This document shows positions 24,530 through 34,400 of a stretch of 43,014 nt of DNA, piece after piece. The stretch covers positions 1 to 43,014 of the forward strand of contig NZ_FOQY01000052.1 in NCBI RefSeq assembly GCF_900113865.1, read 5' to 3'. This stretch comes from Streptosporangium canum. Lineage in GTDB: Bacteria; Actinomycetota; Actinomycetes; Streptosporangiales; Streptosporangiaceae. Position numbers and translations under genes: made by a program. A model generated the notes under the pieces. That model did no database searches and was not told where the DNA came from. It worked only from the letters and a program-made list of their open reading frames with translations. Within the stretch, counting starts at the first letter, position 1. Each line of letters begins with the position of its first letter.

Positions 24530-24740
24530 TCAGGGTGGCGCCGGCAGGGCTTGCAGGCGGGTGACGGCGGTGATGAGCTGCGTGGCCCAGGGCCATCGGG
24601 CGGCGATGCGGAGCCGGATCGGCGAGCTGACCTTGCTTGGTGTTGGTGGCGAAACAGGTGAAGCGGTGCCCGCCCGGGTCGGTGAAGCGCAGCCGTGCGC
24701 CGAGGTGCGGGCGCTCCCTGCGAAGGCACTTTCTCATGTA
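24530..24740 (-). mobile_element. IS1380-family transposase remnant with internal deletion
   Basis: Translated on the minus strand, one frame reads RPHLGARLRFTDPGGHRFTC and continues with a GQLAD segment, as in the middle of IS1380-type DDE transposases. A second frame continues as IAARWPWATQLITAVTRLQA and stops at 24530, matching the transposase C-terminal tail. The two pieces are joined at about 24612-24620 with a change of frame, so several hundred bases between them are gone. There is no start and no catalytic triad. It is a dead element that marks the left edge of the defence-type island. Confidence 0.75.
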
Positions 24741-24919
24741 AACGATCAAGGCTGGCGATATTCGCCGTGAAAGCCCGAGGCTCGCTCGCCGCCGAGAACG
24801 TCTGGGACGCGGTGGGCGGCCGCTTGGGCCGGTTCCGGGCCGTTGCGATCCGGGGGCATTACCACGGGAAGGAAAGTCGCCTCCGGGACTAGACTCTGCG
24901 CCGAGGAACGGAGGGCTGC

Positions 24920-27900
24920 GTGGAGTCCGTAGCAAGCGCTGGGTAGAGGTCACACCTTCCGAGCACACCCTCGAGCGGGGCGGCCTCGCCGCGATCAAGG
25001 CCAGACTCGATGACGAGGATCCCTACCGGGTGTGGAGCAACTTCACCTTCACCACCCGCAGCGGCCGCCAGTACGAGGTCGACCTCCTCGTCATCGGCAA
25101 GGGCGGCATCCACCTGCTGGAGCTCAAGCACTGGTCCGGCCGGATCGTCGGCGATCACCAGACCTGGGTCCACAACGGCAGGGCCGAGGACAGCCCCCGC
25201 ATCCTCGCCGACACCAAGGCCAAGCACTTCAAGCAGCTCCTCATCGACGCCGGCGGGCGTGACCTGCCGTTCGTGCACGCGGGCGTGGTCCTCCACCAGC
25301 CGACGGCCGAGGTCAGGCTCACCGCCCGAGGTAGGAAGGGCGTCTACCGGATCGACGGCCAGGGCCCCGAGGGTCTGGACGAGCTCATCGCGGACGGGCT
25401 GGCCGTCACACCGGACAACCCCCGCAACGCCGTCGACCGCAGACGCTCGGTCGAGCTGACGCGGCTGATCGACAAGGCGGGCGTGCGTCCCAGCGTCCGG
25501 CACCGCAGGGTCGGCAACCTGGAGCTGGCCGACACCCCCCTGGCCGAAGGGCCCGGCTGGCAGGACTACCTGGCCCGCCACCCCATGCTGGACAGTGTCC
25601 GGCGGGTCCGCTTCTACCTCGTCGACCGGAGCGTCTCCGAGGAGGAGCGCGCCGTGACCCTCCGCGCCGCCAAGCGCGAGTTCGTCACGCTGGAGAACGT
25701 CAACCATCCGGGCATCGCCCGCGCCATCGAGTTCTACGAGCACGACCGCGGCCTCGCCGTCGTGTTCGACCACGACGCGACCGAGGTACGGCTCGACCAC
25801 TTCCTGATGCAGAAGGCGGCAGAGCTCTCCATCGACCAGCGGATCCGTCTGGTCCGCACGCTGGCCAACACGCTGCGCTACGCGCACTCCCGGAGGCTGG
25901 TCCACCGCAGGCTCAGTCCGCTGTCCGTCTTCGTGCGAAGCCTCGCCCACGGCCGGTACGGCGTGCGGGTCCGCGACTGGCACACCGCCGGGCGCCTGGC
26001 TCCGGGCTCTCCCGGATACGGCAGCTACGCCGCGGGCACCCGGACGCTCGAGGCACTGACCGACCGGGCCGCCCACGGATACCTCGCCCCCGAGACGCTC
26101 CACGACCCCGGCGCCGATCCGATTCTGGCCGACGTCTTCGGCCTCGGCTCCGTGTCGTTTCTGATCTTCATGGGAAACGCTCCCGCCGACACGGGCGAGG
26201 AACTGCAGCAGCGACTCACCCGGGAGCGGGGCCTCGACGTCGGCGTCGAGCTGGACGGCGCGTCGCAGACGTTGATCGACCTGGTCAGGAACGCCACGGC
26301 GGGCGACGTCGACCTGCGGACGGAGTCGGCGGAGAGGTTCGTCCAGGAGCTGGAGAGCCTGATCCAGGAGTTCCTCCTGCGGGAGGAGGTCGCCCAGCGG
26401 GTCGACCCGCTGGACGCGACCCCCGGCGCGGTGATCGGCACCAGGGAGCAGCCGGGCCGGTTCGAGGTCGTCCAGCGGCTCGGTCAGGGGTCCACCGCAC
26501 TGGCTCTGCTCGTCAGGGATCCCGAGCACGGCCAGGCCGTGCTGAAGGTCGCACTGGACGAGGACAGCGCTCGCCGGCGGTTGCTGGACGAGTCCGAGGT
26601 GCTGCACCTGGCCCGTGAGCCGCGAATCGCCCGCGGCCTGGAGGGACCGCTGGTCGTCGGCGGCCGTACGGCGCTGCTCCTGGAGGACGCCGGGCGGGAG
26701 AGCCTGGCGGCGATGATCCGCAGGGAGGGGCGGCTCTCGCTCGACTTCCTCGGCCGCTGGGGCAGGGACCTGCTGGAGATCCTCGCCGCGCTCGATCTCG
26801 CCGGGATCAACCACCGCGACCTCAAGCCCGACAACCTCGCCTTCCGCGAGCGGGGCAAGAGCCGCGAGGTGCACCTCTCGCTCTTCGACTTCTCCCTGTC
26901 GCGGGCGCCGCTGGAGCAGACCGGCGTCGGCACCCCGCCCTACCTCGACCCGTTCTTCGACCTGATCCACCGGCCGCTACGACGCGGCGGCCGAGCGCTA
27001 CGCGGCGGCCGTCACCCTCTACGAGATGGCCACCGGCCGGACCCCCACCTACGGCACCGGTGGCAGCCACCCGGCGGTGATCGACGGAGACGTCACGATC
27101 GACCCCGGCGACTTCGAGCCGGGACCTGCCCGCGACGGGCCGGTCGCCTTCTTCCGCAGCGCGCTCTCGCGTGACGTCAAGGCCAGGCACGAGTCGATCG
27201 AGGAGATGCGGATCGCCTGGCAGGCGGCTTTCGAGGCCGTCCCACCGGCCGCGGCCACGCCGACCAGCGTCAACCCGGTGACGGGCGAGGAGCTCGACCA
27301 GACGGCGGCCAGAGCGGTCCTCGACACCGCCGTCGCCTCGTCGGGTCTCACCCCCCGCGCGGTCGACGCGCTGCACCGCATCGACGTCAGGACCGTCCGG
27401 GACCTGCTGGCCCGCTCGCCGTTCGAGCTCTCCCGGCTCTCCGGAGTGGCCGACCCCACCAAGCGGGAGATCCGGCGCAGGGCCAAGCAGTGGCGCGGCC
27501 GGCTCCAACCGGCCACCGCGGCCCACGAGGTGGCCGATCTCCAGGGCGACTCCGACCGCGGTGTCGGTTTGGTGCTCGGTTCCCTGGTGCCGAAGAGCCT
27601 CCGCGGAGATTCCGCCGAGGCGCGGGTGCTGCGGCTCTATCTCGGGCTGGAGGAGACCGCCTCCGACTGGCCGGGCAACGCCGAGCTGGCACGGGCGGCC
27701 GGAGTCACCGCGGGCCGAGTCGGCCAGATCGTTCCCAAGGCGCGCAAGGGGTGGCGGCCCAGGAGAAGTCTCACCCAGGTCCGCGACGAGATCGTGCAGA
27801 TCGTCGAGGAGGCCGGAGGCGTGATCGCCGCGACCGGCGTCGCCGAGGCGCTGCTCGCCTCCCGCAGCCCCGAAGCCGCGGGAGAGCGGTGGATGCGCCG

Positions 27901-29095
27901 GGCCCTCGGCCTGGTCCGCGCCGCCGTCGAGGTCGAGACCGAGCGCGGCGGGGAGGCCAGGCTCCTCCAGCGGCATTCCCACGAGTCGGTGATCGTCGCG
28001 CTGGAGAAGCCCACCGACCCCGAAGCCGTGCCGGGCACCGATCTGCTCGACTACGCCGTACGGCTGGGCAAGGCCGCCGACCAGCTTGCCGCCGAGACCC
28101 CGCTGCCCACCGCCGCGCGCACCGAGGCCAGGCTCCGTACGGTACGGCTGCCGCAGGGGGCGGCGGAGCTGCCCGCCGAGCGGCTGGCCCTGCTCGCCGC
28201 CGCGGCCTCGCGGACAGCCGCCGCCAACGGCCGCGGGGAGATCTACCCCGACGGGCTGGACCCGCGCCTGGCCCTGGAGCAGATGGCGTCCTCGCTCGGC
28301 GTGGTCCGCCACGGCATGAACCCCGAGCAGCTCAAGGCGCGGGTCCGCGCCCGCTACCCGAGGGTCGGCGCGTTCCCGGAGAGTCCTCCGGGGAAGGAGC
28401 CGGCCGAGCTGAACGCGCTCCTCAAGAAGGCCGGGGTCCCACTGGTCTTCGCCCAGGAGCAGGGCACCTACGAGCCGCGCAGGATGTTCCCCACCATCCT
28501 CCCCTCCTCCAGGAGCCTGGTGGGGTCGAGCCCGAGCGGGAGCGCGGGTGACCGGGAGTTCACCGACTTCGAGCGGCGCATGGCGCTGTCGTCGAGGGAA
28601 CGAGGCTTCGTCACGCTCGCCGTGAACTACCGCCTCTACCTCGACGCCATCGCCGCGCTGAGCGCCCGGTTCGGCGCCGAGGTGCTCGACGTCACCGCCG
28701 AACTGCTCGCCGCGATGCGGACGACCGCCGACTCGCTCACCGTGGACTGGTCGCTGGTGCTCCGCTCCGACCGCCCGGACGCGGCCCCGCAGGACGCCGC
28801 GAACCTGAGGCGGCTCGTCGCGCTCGCGGCGGCCGGACTGGAGGAACGGCTGGCCATGGATCCGCAGCCGCTGCTGGTCGTCGAGGCGGCGCCGCTGGCC
28901 CGCTACGACCGGCTGGGCGTGCTGGAGCGCCTGGCGGACAAGGCGACCGCACGGCCCGCCGCCCGGTGGCTGCTGCTGCCCGTCGAGCACGGCGGTATGC
29001 CGCACCTCGAGGACCGGCCCTCTCCCGGCGCCCTCGGCGCGCTGCGGATCTCCACGAAGTGGGTCGAGGCCCACCGCCGCTCCGCCGCCTCGTAA
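24920..29095 (+). pseudogene. pglW: PglW-type BREX-2 serine/threonine kinase (NERD + two kinase domains), frameshifted
   Basis: About 1,380 codons of a PglW-like protein. RWVEVTPSEHTLERGG and YEVDLLVIGKGGIHLLELK form an N-terminal NERD nuclease-like domain. The first kinase-like domain is degenerate (HRRLSPLSVF for HRD, VRDW for DFG). The second is well formed (LGQGSTALALLV, AVLKVA, HRDLKPDNLAF, LFDFSLS, GTPPYLDP). A helix-hairpin-helix and the long PglW C-terminus follow. One frame runs to 27174; the correct continuation (RYDAAAERYAAAVTLYEM) is in the next frame from about 26978, consistent with one extra base. Near the 5' end, GTG 24920 has GGAGG upstream but is out of frame with the NERD reading, which has no ATG/GTG before GTG 25030. 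In BREX-2/Pgl, PglW is a kinase needed for phage growth limitation. As written, the product is broken. Confidence 0.8.
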
Positions 29096-29108
29096 TCCAG
29101 GCCAGGGG

Positions 29109-30740
29109 TCATTCGAGCAGGTCGCAGAGGTCCGGGCCGAGGTCGTCGCCGACCATGTGCAGGGCGGTCTCGGCACGTGAGGCCAGGGCGATGGGCGCGA
29201 CCCCGGTGACCAGATGGGCGTGGGTGAGGCGGTCGAGGGCCGCCCCGACCAGCGGAGCGGTCACCCGGAGGGCGGCGGGGAGCGCGACGCCCCCGGTGGA
29301 GCCGCCGTGCAGCACGATGTTGCGGCAGCGGTACAGCCGGCGCAGCGACATCTCCACGTAGCCGCGCACCCGCTCCAGCACGCGCCGGTCGTCGGTGAGC
29401 AGCTCACGCAGGCGCAGGACGCAGGCGGCGTCGCTGCCGGTCCGCCAGGACCGGATGAGGGGGAGGGCGCCCCCGCTCCTCAGCTCAGCCGAGATCATCG
29501 CGGCCCGCTCCCGGTTGGAGGCGCAGGCGTCGAGGCGGGCGGCGAGGTCACCGTCCTTCACCTCGCGGATCCGGTAGGAGAGCGCGGTGAGCTCGGCACG
29601 CGGCCAGGAGGCGGCGACGAGGGCGGCCGCTCGGGCCGCGGCCACCACCTTCTCCCGCTCGTCGGGGTCGCGGGCCTCGGTGAGCAGTGACTCCAGTGCC
29701 GCCCAGCCTCCGGCGATCGCGGGGGCGAGAGGGCCCTGGTTGAGCCCGGAGGCGATCTCCAGGGCGTCGTCGACGGTGCTCCTGGAGTGCTCGCCGAAGC
29801 GCTGCACCTCGTCGCCGACCACGTAGAGCTGGCGCTCGGCGGCCAGCGAGAGGACCTGGGCTCCCCGGGCGGGCGGCTGCAGCGGGAGGGGCTTGGCCTC
29901 TCCGGCGACGTAGGCCTCTCCGAGCGGGAGCACCGGCCCACCGGCTGCGAACCTGGCCCGGGCCTGCATCCGCTCGACCAGGTCGAAGGCGATCTCCACC
30001 GCGCGGACGGAGTCGCGCGCCTCCACGGTGAAGGCCAGCGAGCCCACGATCCGCTCCGGCGGTTTGAGGCCCGCCTCGGCGATCATGGCCCACGTGTCGT
30101 CCGCCGTCCGCCAGTGGGGCAGGTGCCCGGCCAGCTCCTCGTGCCGGTGCAGCGCGTGGAACGGGACGACGACGCTCCAGCGGTGTGGGGGCGTGGCGAG
30201 CAACGTCGCCGCCTCCGTCAGCAGGTCCACGGCCGCGAGGCTCTGCCGTCCGTCGCGGAGCCACCGCTGCAGCCCGAAGAGGCTGTGCCCGCTGTCGAGC
30301 AGGTGGGAGGCGACGGCTCTGGCGACGAGTTCGGGCCGGGGCGGGTCGTCGACGGCGACGCAGCCGGCCCAGCGGTCCAGGTAACCGGGCCGGGCGACGT
30401 CGATGAGGTGGCGAAGCTTGCGGCGGCCGTCGCTGGCCAGCGTCAGGGTGGTCGTAACGCACTCCCGCAGCTCGCGCCGGTAGGCCGGGCTGCCCAGCGC
30501 GGGGTCGTTGCCGAGGAACCGCTCCAGGGCGTGGCGCTGCCAGTCGACCGCCCCCTGCGACAGGACCCTGCGGTCGACCCAGACACCCGCCTCGTGCAGC
30601 TCCTCCAAGGCGAGAAGGGAGCTGACGTCCCACAGCCGGCGGGTCCACGGGGTGGTGGCGCTGGTGAAGTCGAGCATGCGGGTCGTGACGTGCCGGGAGT
30701 AGCCGGATCGGGGGTCACGCCCGGCGGGGATCGCGTTCAT
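29109..30740 (-). CDS. HEPN-like domain protein of unknown function in the defence-type island
   Basis: 543 residues from the ATG at 30740; starts at 30947 and 30677 are alternatives. Mostly helical, with no membrane segment. The C-terminal third has WAALESLLTEARDPDER, then SLRRLYRCRNIVLHGGS. The RN-x3-H motif after a basic helix is the signature of Apea-like HEPN domains, many of which are RNases in anti-phage and toxin systems. The N-terminal region (LWDVSSLLALEELHEAG, then a Trp/Arg-rich helical block) is not recognised. It is convergent with the PglW-type gene (13 bases between stops). Its start lies 30 bases after the terminator of a strongly folded RNA on the same strand. RNase activity is inferred only. 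Confidence 0.6.
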   Translation of the reverse strand: MNAIPAGRDPRSGYSRHVTTRMLDFTSATTPWTRRLWDVSSLLALEELHEAGVWVDRRVLSQGAVDWQRHALERFLGNDPALGSPAYRRELRECVTTTLTLASDGRRKLRHLIDVARPGYLDRWAGCVAVDDPPRPELVARAVASHLLDSGHSLFGLQRWLRDGRQSLAAVDLLTEAATLLATPPHRWSVVVPFHALHRHEELAGHLPHWRTADDTWAMIAEAGLKPPERIVGSLAFTVEARDSVRAVEIAFDLVERMQARARFAAGGPVLPLGEAYVAGEAKPLPLQPPARGAQVLSLAAERQLYVVGDEVQRFGEHSRSTVDDALEIASGLNQGPLAPAIAGGWAALESLLTEARDPDEREKVVAAARAAALVAASWPRAELTALSYRIREVKDGDLAARLDACASNRERAAMISAELRSGGALPLIRSWRTGSDAACVLRLRELLTDDRRVLERVRGYVEMSLRRLYRCRNIVLHGGSTGGVALPAALRVTAPLVGAALDRLTHAHLVTGVAPIALASRAETALHMVGDDLGPDLCDLLE

Positions 30741-30770
30741 TGCGGAGCGACCTCGGATCGGGGGGAGGTG

Positions 30771-30804
30771 AAAAAAGAGGGCGCGGTCCGAAGACCGCGC
30801 CCTC
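30771..30804 (-). terminator. Intrinsic terminator with UUCG tetraloop
   Basis: Minus strand: 12-bp perfect stem (30777-30788 with 30793-30804), loop TTCG closed by C-G, followed immediately by six T (30771-30776). A textbook rho-independent terminator, rare in such GC-rich genomes. Confidence 0.9.
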
Positions 30805-30938
30805 AGGGGCATGAAGCCCCGGATTAGCTTGTGCTCGCTTTCGCGACTCCTCGAATATACCCGCTCTCGCAGAGATCCACCGAGATTTCGGTGAAGTCCC
30901 GTCGTCTCCCGGCTCTTCTCGGCGTAGGGTCCGAGCCG
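30771..30938 (-). ncRNA. Candidate structured RNA or attenuating leader
   Basis: On the minus strand five stem-loops follow one another with short linkers. They are a 7-bp stem closing at 30932, CACCGA/TCGGTG (near 30885), CTCT/AGAG (near 30868), TCGC-GAAA-GCGA (a GNRA tetraloop, near 30842) and GGGGC/GCCCC (near 30815). A 12-bp terminator with a UUCG loop and a U6 tail ends the series. An AT-rich TATGCA element just upstream (about 30950) could be a -10 box. No reading frame explains this structure. It is either a small RNA gene of about 165 nt or a leader that attenuates the HEPN-like gene starting at 30740. No known Rfam family was recognised. Confidence 0.5.
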
Positions 30939-31340
30939 GTGTTGCATAAGTTTGTGTTTGTCTATGGCGATTTAATCGGGAATGCGATCAAGGTCGCGAT
31001 GCAGAGCCCGGATCCGTCCGGCCACTCTGGTGCCGGGCCCTTGCTGTCGGCGGGGGAGTTCCCCGCCGAGTGGCCGGCAGGGGTGGCGTCGGCATGGGGG
31101 ATGGCGGACTCTCGCAAGGTCTCAGCCGGACTGATGTACGCGCGGGGGAACAACCCGGCCGCCGCACGGCCGGCGGTCGAGAAGGTGACCGGGCCGTACA
31201 CGAAGGACCAGAAGAAACTGAAGGACTACCTGTAGAAGCTCAACGAACACACCGGCGGGTTGTACCTGAGTCACGACAGCGAGGGCGACGCCTTCGGGCG
31301 GATGCTCGCCGCCGCCTTCTCAGTGGGCAGGTTCCGCCGG
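30939..31340. other. Stretch with a possible decayed plus-strand gene
   Basis: About 400 bases. In one plus frame the text from about 30961 to 31232 (ending KVTGPYTKDQKKLKDYL) reads like protein, and the same frame resumes after a TAG as KLNEHTGGLYLSHDSEGDAF. This suggests a degraded gene with a stop. No family was recognised and there is no ribosome site. Confidence 0.25.
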
Positions 31341-31400
31341 TCAGGTGAGGTCGTCGAAGCCGCCGCTCTTGATGCTGAGGTCCCGTTGGGCTGCCCGCCA
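31341..31400 (-). pseudogene. DUF397 C-terminal scrap
   Basis: About 19 codons ending in DLSIKSGGFDDLT match the tail of DUF397 proteins. The intact DUF397 protein at 37123-37332 ends GDIKSGGLDGLS. The upstream part of that gene is absent and the frame merges into the 3' end of the PglX-type gene. Remnant of a second WhiJ/DUF397 locus. Confidence 0.55.
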
Positions 31401-31443
31401 GCCCTGCTTCTTGCTGAGGCGGATGGGCGATGCCTCTGCGTGA

Positions 31444-34400
31444 TCATGAATTCTTCCGAGGCCGACCCCGGTTCGACTTCGGCGGGCGCCATGTCCGAAA
31501 GCCCTCGGTATCCGTCGTAGCCAGGGCGCGGTTGAACGTCTTAATCCAGTGCTGGTCATCGGAATGAGAACGATTGTGCCAGCGTGACAATTCGAACAGA
31601 CCGGCTGTGAGAGGGACGACGGCTTCACTGTTCGGTGGGATCCACTCGTTGGCGAGACGCCACAACACGTGAGCCCGCTCCCTGCTTTCCCATCCGCTCC
31701 AGCCGATCAGGGGACTGTCCCGATCGCCGACCCCCGGGTAGGACACGAAGCGTTCGTTGGGGACGTCGAATTTTCCGCGTTGCCGCCAGTAGGCGACTTT
31801 CAGAAAATCACTCGCCGTATATTTGGGCGGCACCGGAATGGAGTCTCGCTGCTGGTCGGCTGCATGGACATTGCCTGTGCGGCGCAGCTCGTCCTCATCC
31901 CGTTGAAGATCCCATACCTTCTCCCATTCGGCACGCTTACGCAGCCCGGACTCGCGTAGGCGGAGCGCCGCGAGATAGGGAACTTCGTGCTCACTGACGA
32001 GATCCTGAAGGATCTTATTCAGGGGCTTGCCGGGAGCGTAAAGGCTTGCGGCCTCACGCACCTCGGAATCCTCCTGGAGCAGATCCGATAGCTCCTGAAT
32101 GGTCAGTGGGCGCGGGTGAGGCAGTCCGTCCCGTTGCTCGTACCAGAGTTCGGGCGTTTCGCAGCGGTCGAGCAACCAGTCACGTAAGGCGTCGAACAGC
32201 AGGTGGTCCCAGTCCTCGCTCGCCCAGCGTCTCTTGTACTCCGGCTGCTCGAGGGCGCACAGGGCGGGATCCGCCTCTATCGCGTCGATGCGACTATGCA
32301 CGATCTCCTGATACACGGATGGCCAGTGTCCCGGCACCTCCGTCAGCGGATTCAGGTTGTGGCGTGTGAACCATGTGGTGGCGGCGGTGCCCGCGGCGAC
32401 CTTTCTCGCCAGAACGATTTCGAAGGCCCGTTCACCGGCCTTCACGAGAGGGACATGCTCTCCATCCGTCATCATCTTGCCGGTGTCAGGCAGCAAGCCG
32501 TATCGGTCGTAGATCTCCCAGTCCAGCTCCTCCTGAAGCGCGATCATCGTCTCTCTCGTTCGCACCCACCGGTCGCGGGCGTCAGCCAGTACCTGCCGCG
32601 ACAGCTTCGGGCAGGTCCGGATGACCTCAGCAGGGAGGGTCACCATCAGAGTGTTGGCCAGGTCGTCCAACCGCATCGCGTGGATCGACCATCGGTCGGC
32701 CGACCATCGGTCGGTGGGGAGCGGAAGGTCCGCCAGGCGCGTGGAGGTGAACTCATAGAAAGCGGTCCACGGTTCGCCGGTTCCTGTTCCGGGCTGGTCG
32801 GAGGCTGGCCGTCCCTTGGTCTGGCTGTGTTGTTTGAGCCAGAAGCAGACGGCGGAGCTGTTGAGTAGCGCGGTCAGTTGCTGGTGGTCGACGTCCCAGG
32901 CCATCTTCGGCAACCTGATCACCGGCGCAGAGTGCAGAGGGAAAATAGGGTCACGCAGCAGGGTGAAGTGGGTGTGGGTGGCGACCCAGGGGAAGACGAT
33001 AGACCAGGGGTGGGCGTCCCTCGTCTCGGTCACGTGATGCCAGTCATACCACGTGCGGTCGGCCTTGAAGTAGGTGCCACCGGAGTGGTTCATACGGTGT
33101 CCCATGACCGTCCGGTAGGGCCAGAGTCGTTCGAGATGTTCCGGGAACCGCTCGATGTTCACCGGTTGCCGAGCGTCCTGCCGGGGGAAGAAGGCCTCCC
33201 TTTCCGGCAGGACGATCCAGTCCCTCACCTCGGAGCCGGTGATCACTTTGACGAGGGGTTGCTTTTCGACATGGATTCTCCGGAAGGAGGCCGGTGGCGC
33301 GGTGAAGATGTCATCGGAGCCGGTGGTGGCGAAGTAGCCGATCCGTGCCACCCGGTCTCCGAGCCGACTGCCGCCCTCCATCCGCCGCAGGATCTCCGTC
33401 GTGGTGGGGGCGGCGAGGTTCCATGGGAAGGTTCGCAGCACGCTTCTGTCCAGCCACAGGAACTGCGTCCATCCGTTGCTTCCGTTCTGGTCCGAGGCTT
33501 GATCCACGATGGACCGCCACACATGTCCGCTTGCGGGATCTGCGGGAGTCTCCGGCTCCCCCCGGATGCCAATGACGGCGCCAACAGGGGAGGCGCCGCG
33601 CGGGGGGCGTTGTCTTCCCAGCAGGATGACGGTCGGAGTGCCGTGTCCGGGGATGTAGGCCCCTGAGGTGTCGATCACGTTGGTGAGGTCGACCGACGGG
33701 AAGAAGTCCTCGATCAGTTTCCGGCCGAACTCGCGCTTCATGAAGCTGTTCGCGGTCAGCTGGCCGATGTAGCCCGCACCCTGCCCGGAAGAATCCTCAG
33801 GGCGCGCGAACTGGAAGAACCGCTGCGCGAACGGCACTGTCAGGGCGTACATCCCGGAACAGACCTTTGGGTAAGCCTCGCGGTACCGTTCGTTCTCCGC
33901 TTTGTTCTTGACTGTTATGTATGGCGGGTTGCCGACGACCACGTGATAGCTGCCAGCATCCAGCAGGCCGATTTCCGATGGGAAATGACTGTACGTCTCG
34001 TCGTCCGAAGCGTTCATGGACATGAGGCGGGGGTTGGGCGCGTTACGGCCGTCGAGGAGCGAGTCGCCAGTGGCGACCGGCATGAGGAGCTCCAGGGTGT
34101 TGGGGAGCCTGTCGGCTCCCGCTGCCTTCATCGCGCTGATGAGGAGCCGGAACCGGCTGATCGTCACTGCGAAGGGGTGCCGGTCGACGCCGTGAATCGA
34201 CGCGAGGACTCTCCGGATCAACTCCCAGTTGTCGGTGCTCGGCTCGGCTGTCCTCCATCGGTTCAGCAGCCGGCGGAATGCTCCGAGCAGGAAGGTTCCG
34301 GAACCGCATACCGGGTCGATCAGCCTGAGCCCCTCCAGACCGAACTGCTCCATCGCCGGATCAAGGGTGTGATCGAGGATGAACTCTTCGACGAACATCG

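Noticed and set aside
30831..31235. 134-codon plus-strand ORF
   Set aside because: Its first part is antisense to the structured RNA and there is no ribosome site. The latter part is kept only as a possible decayed gene.
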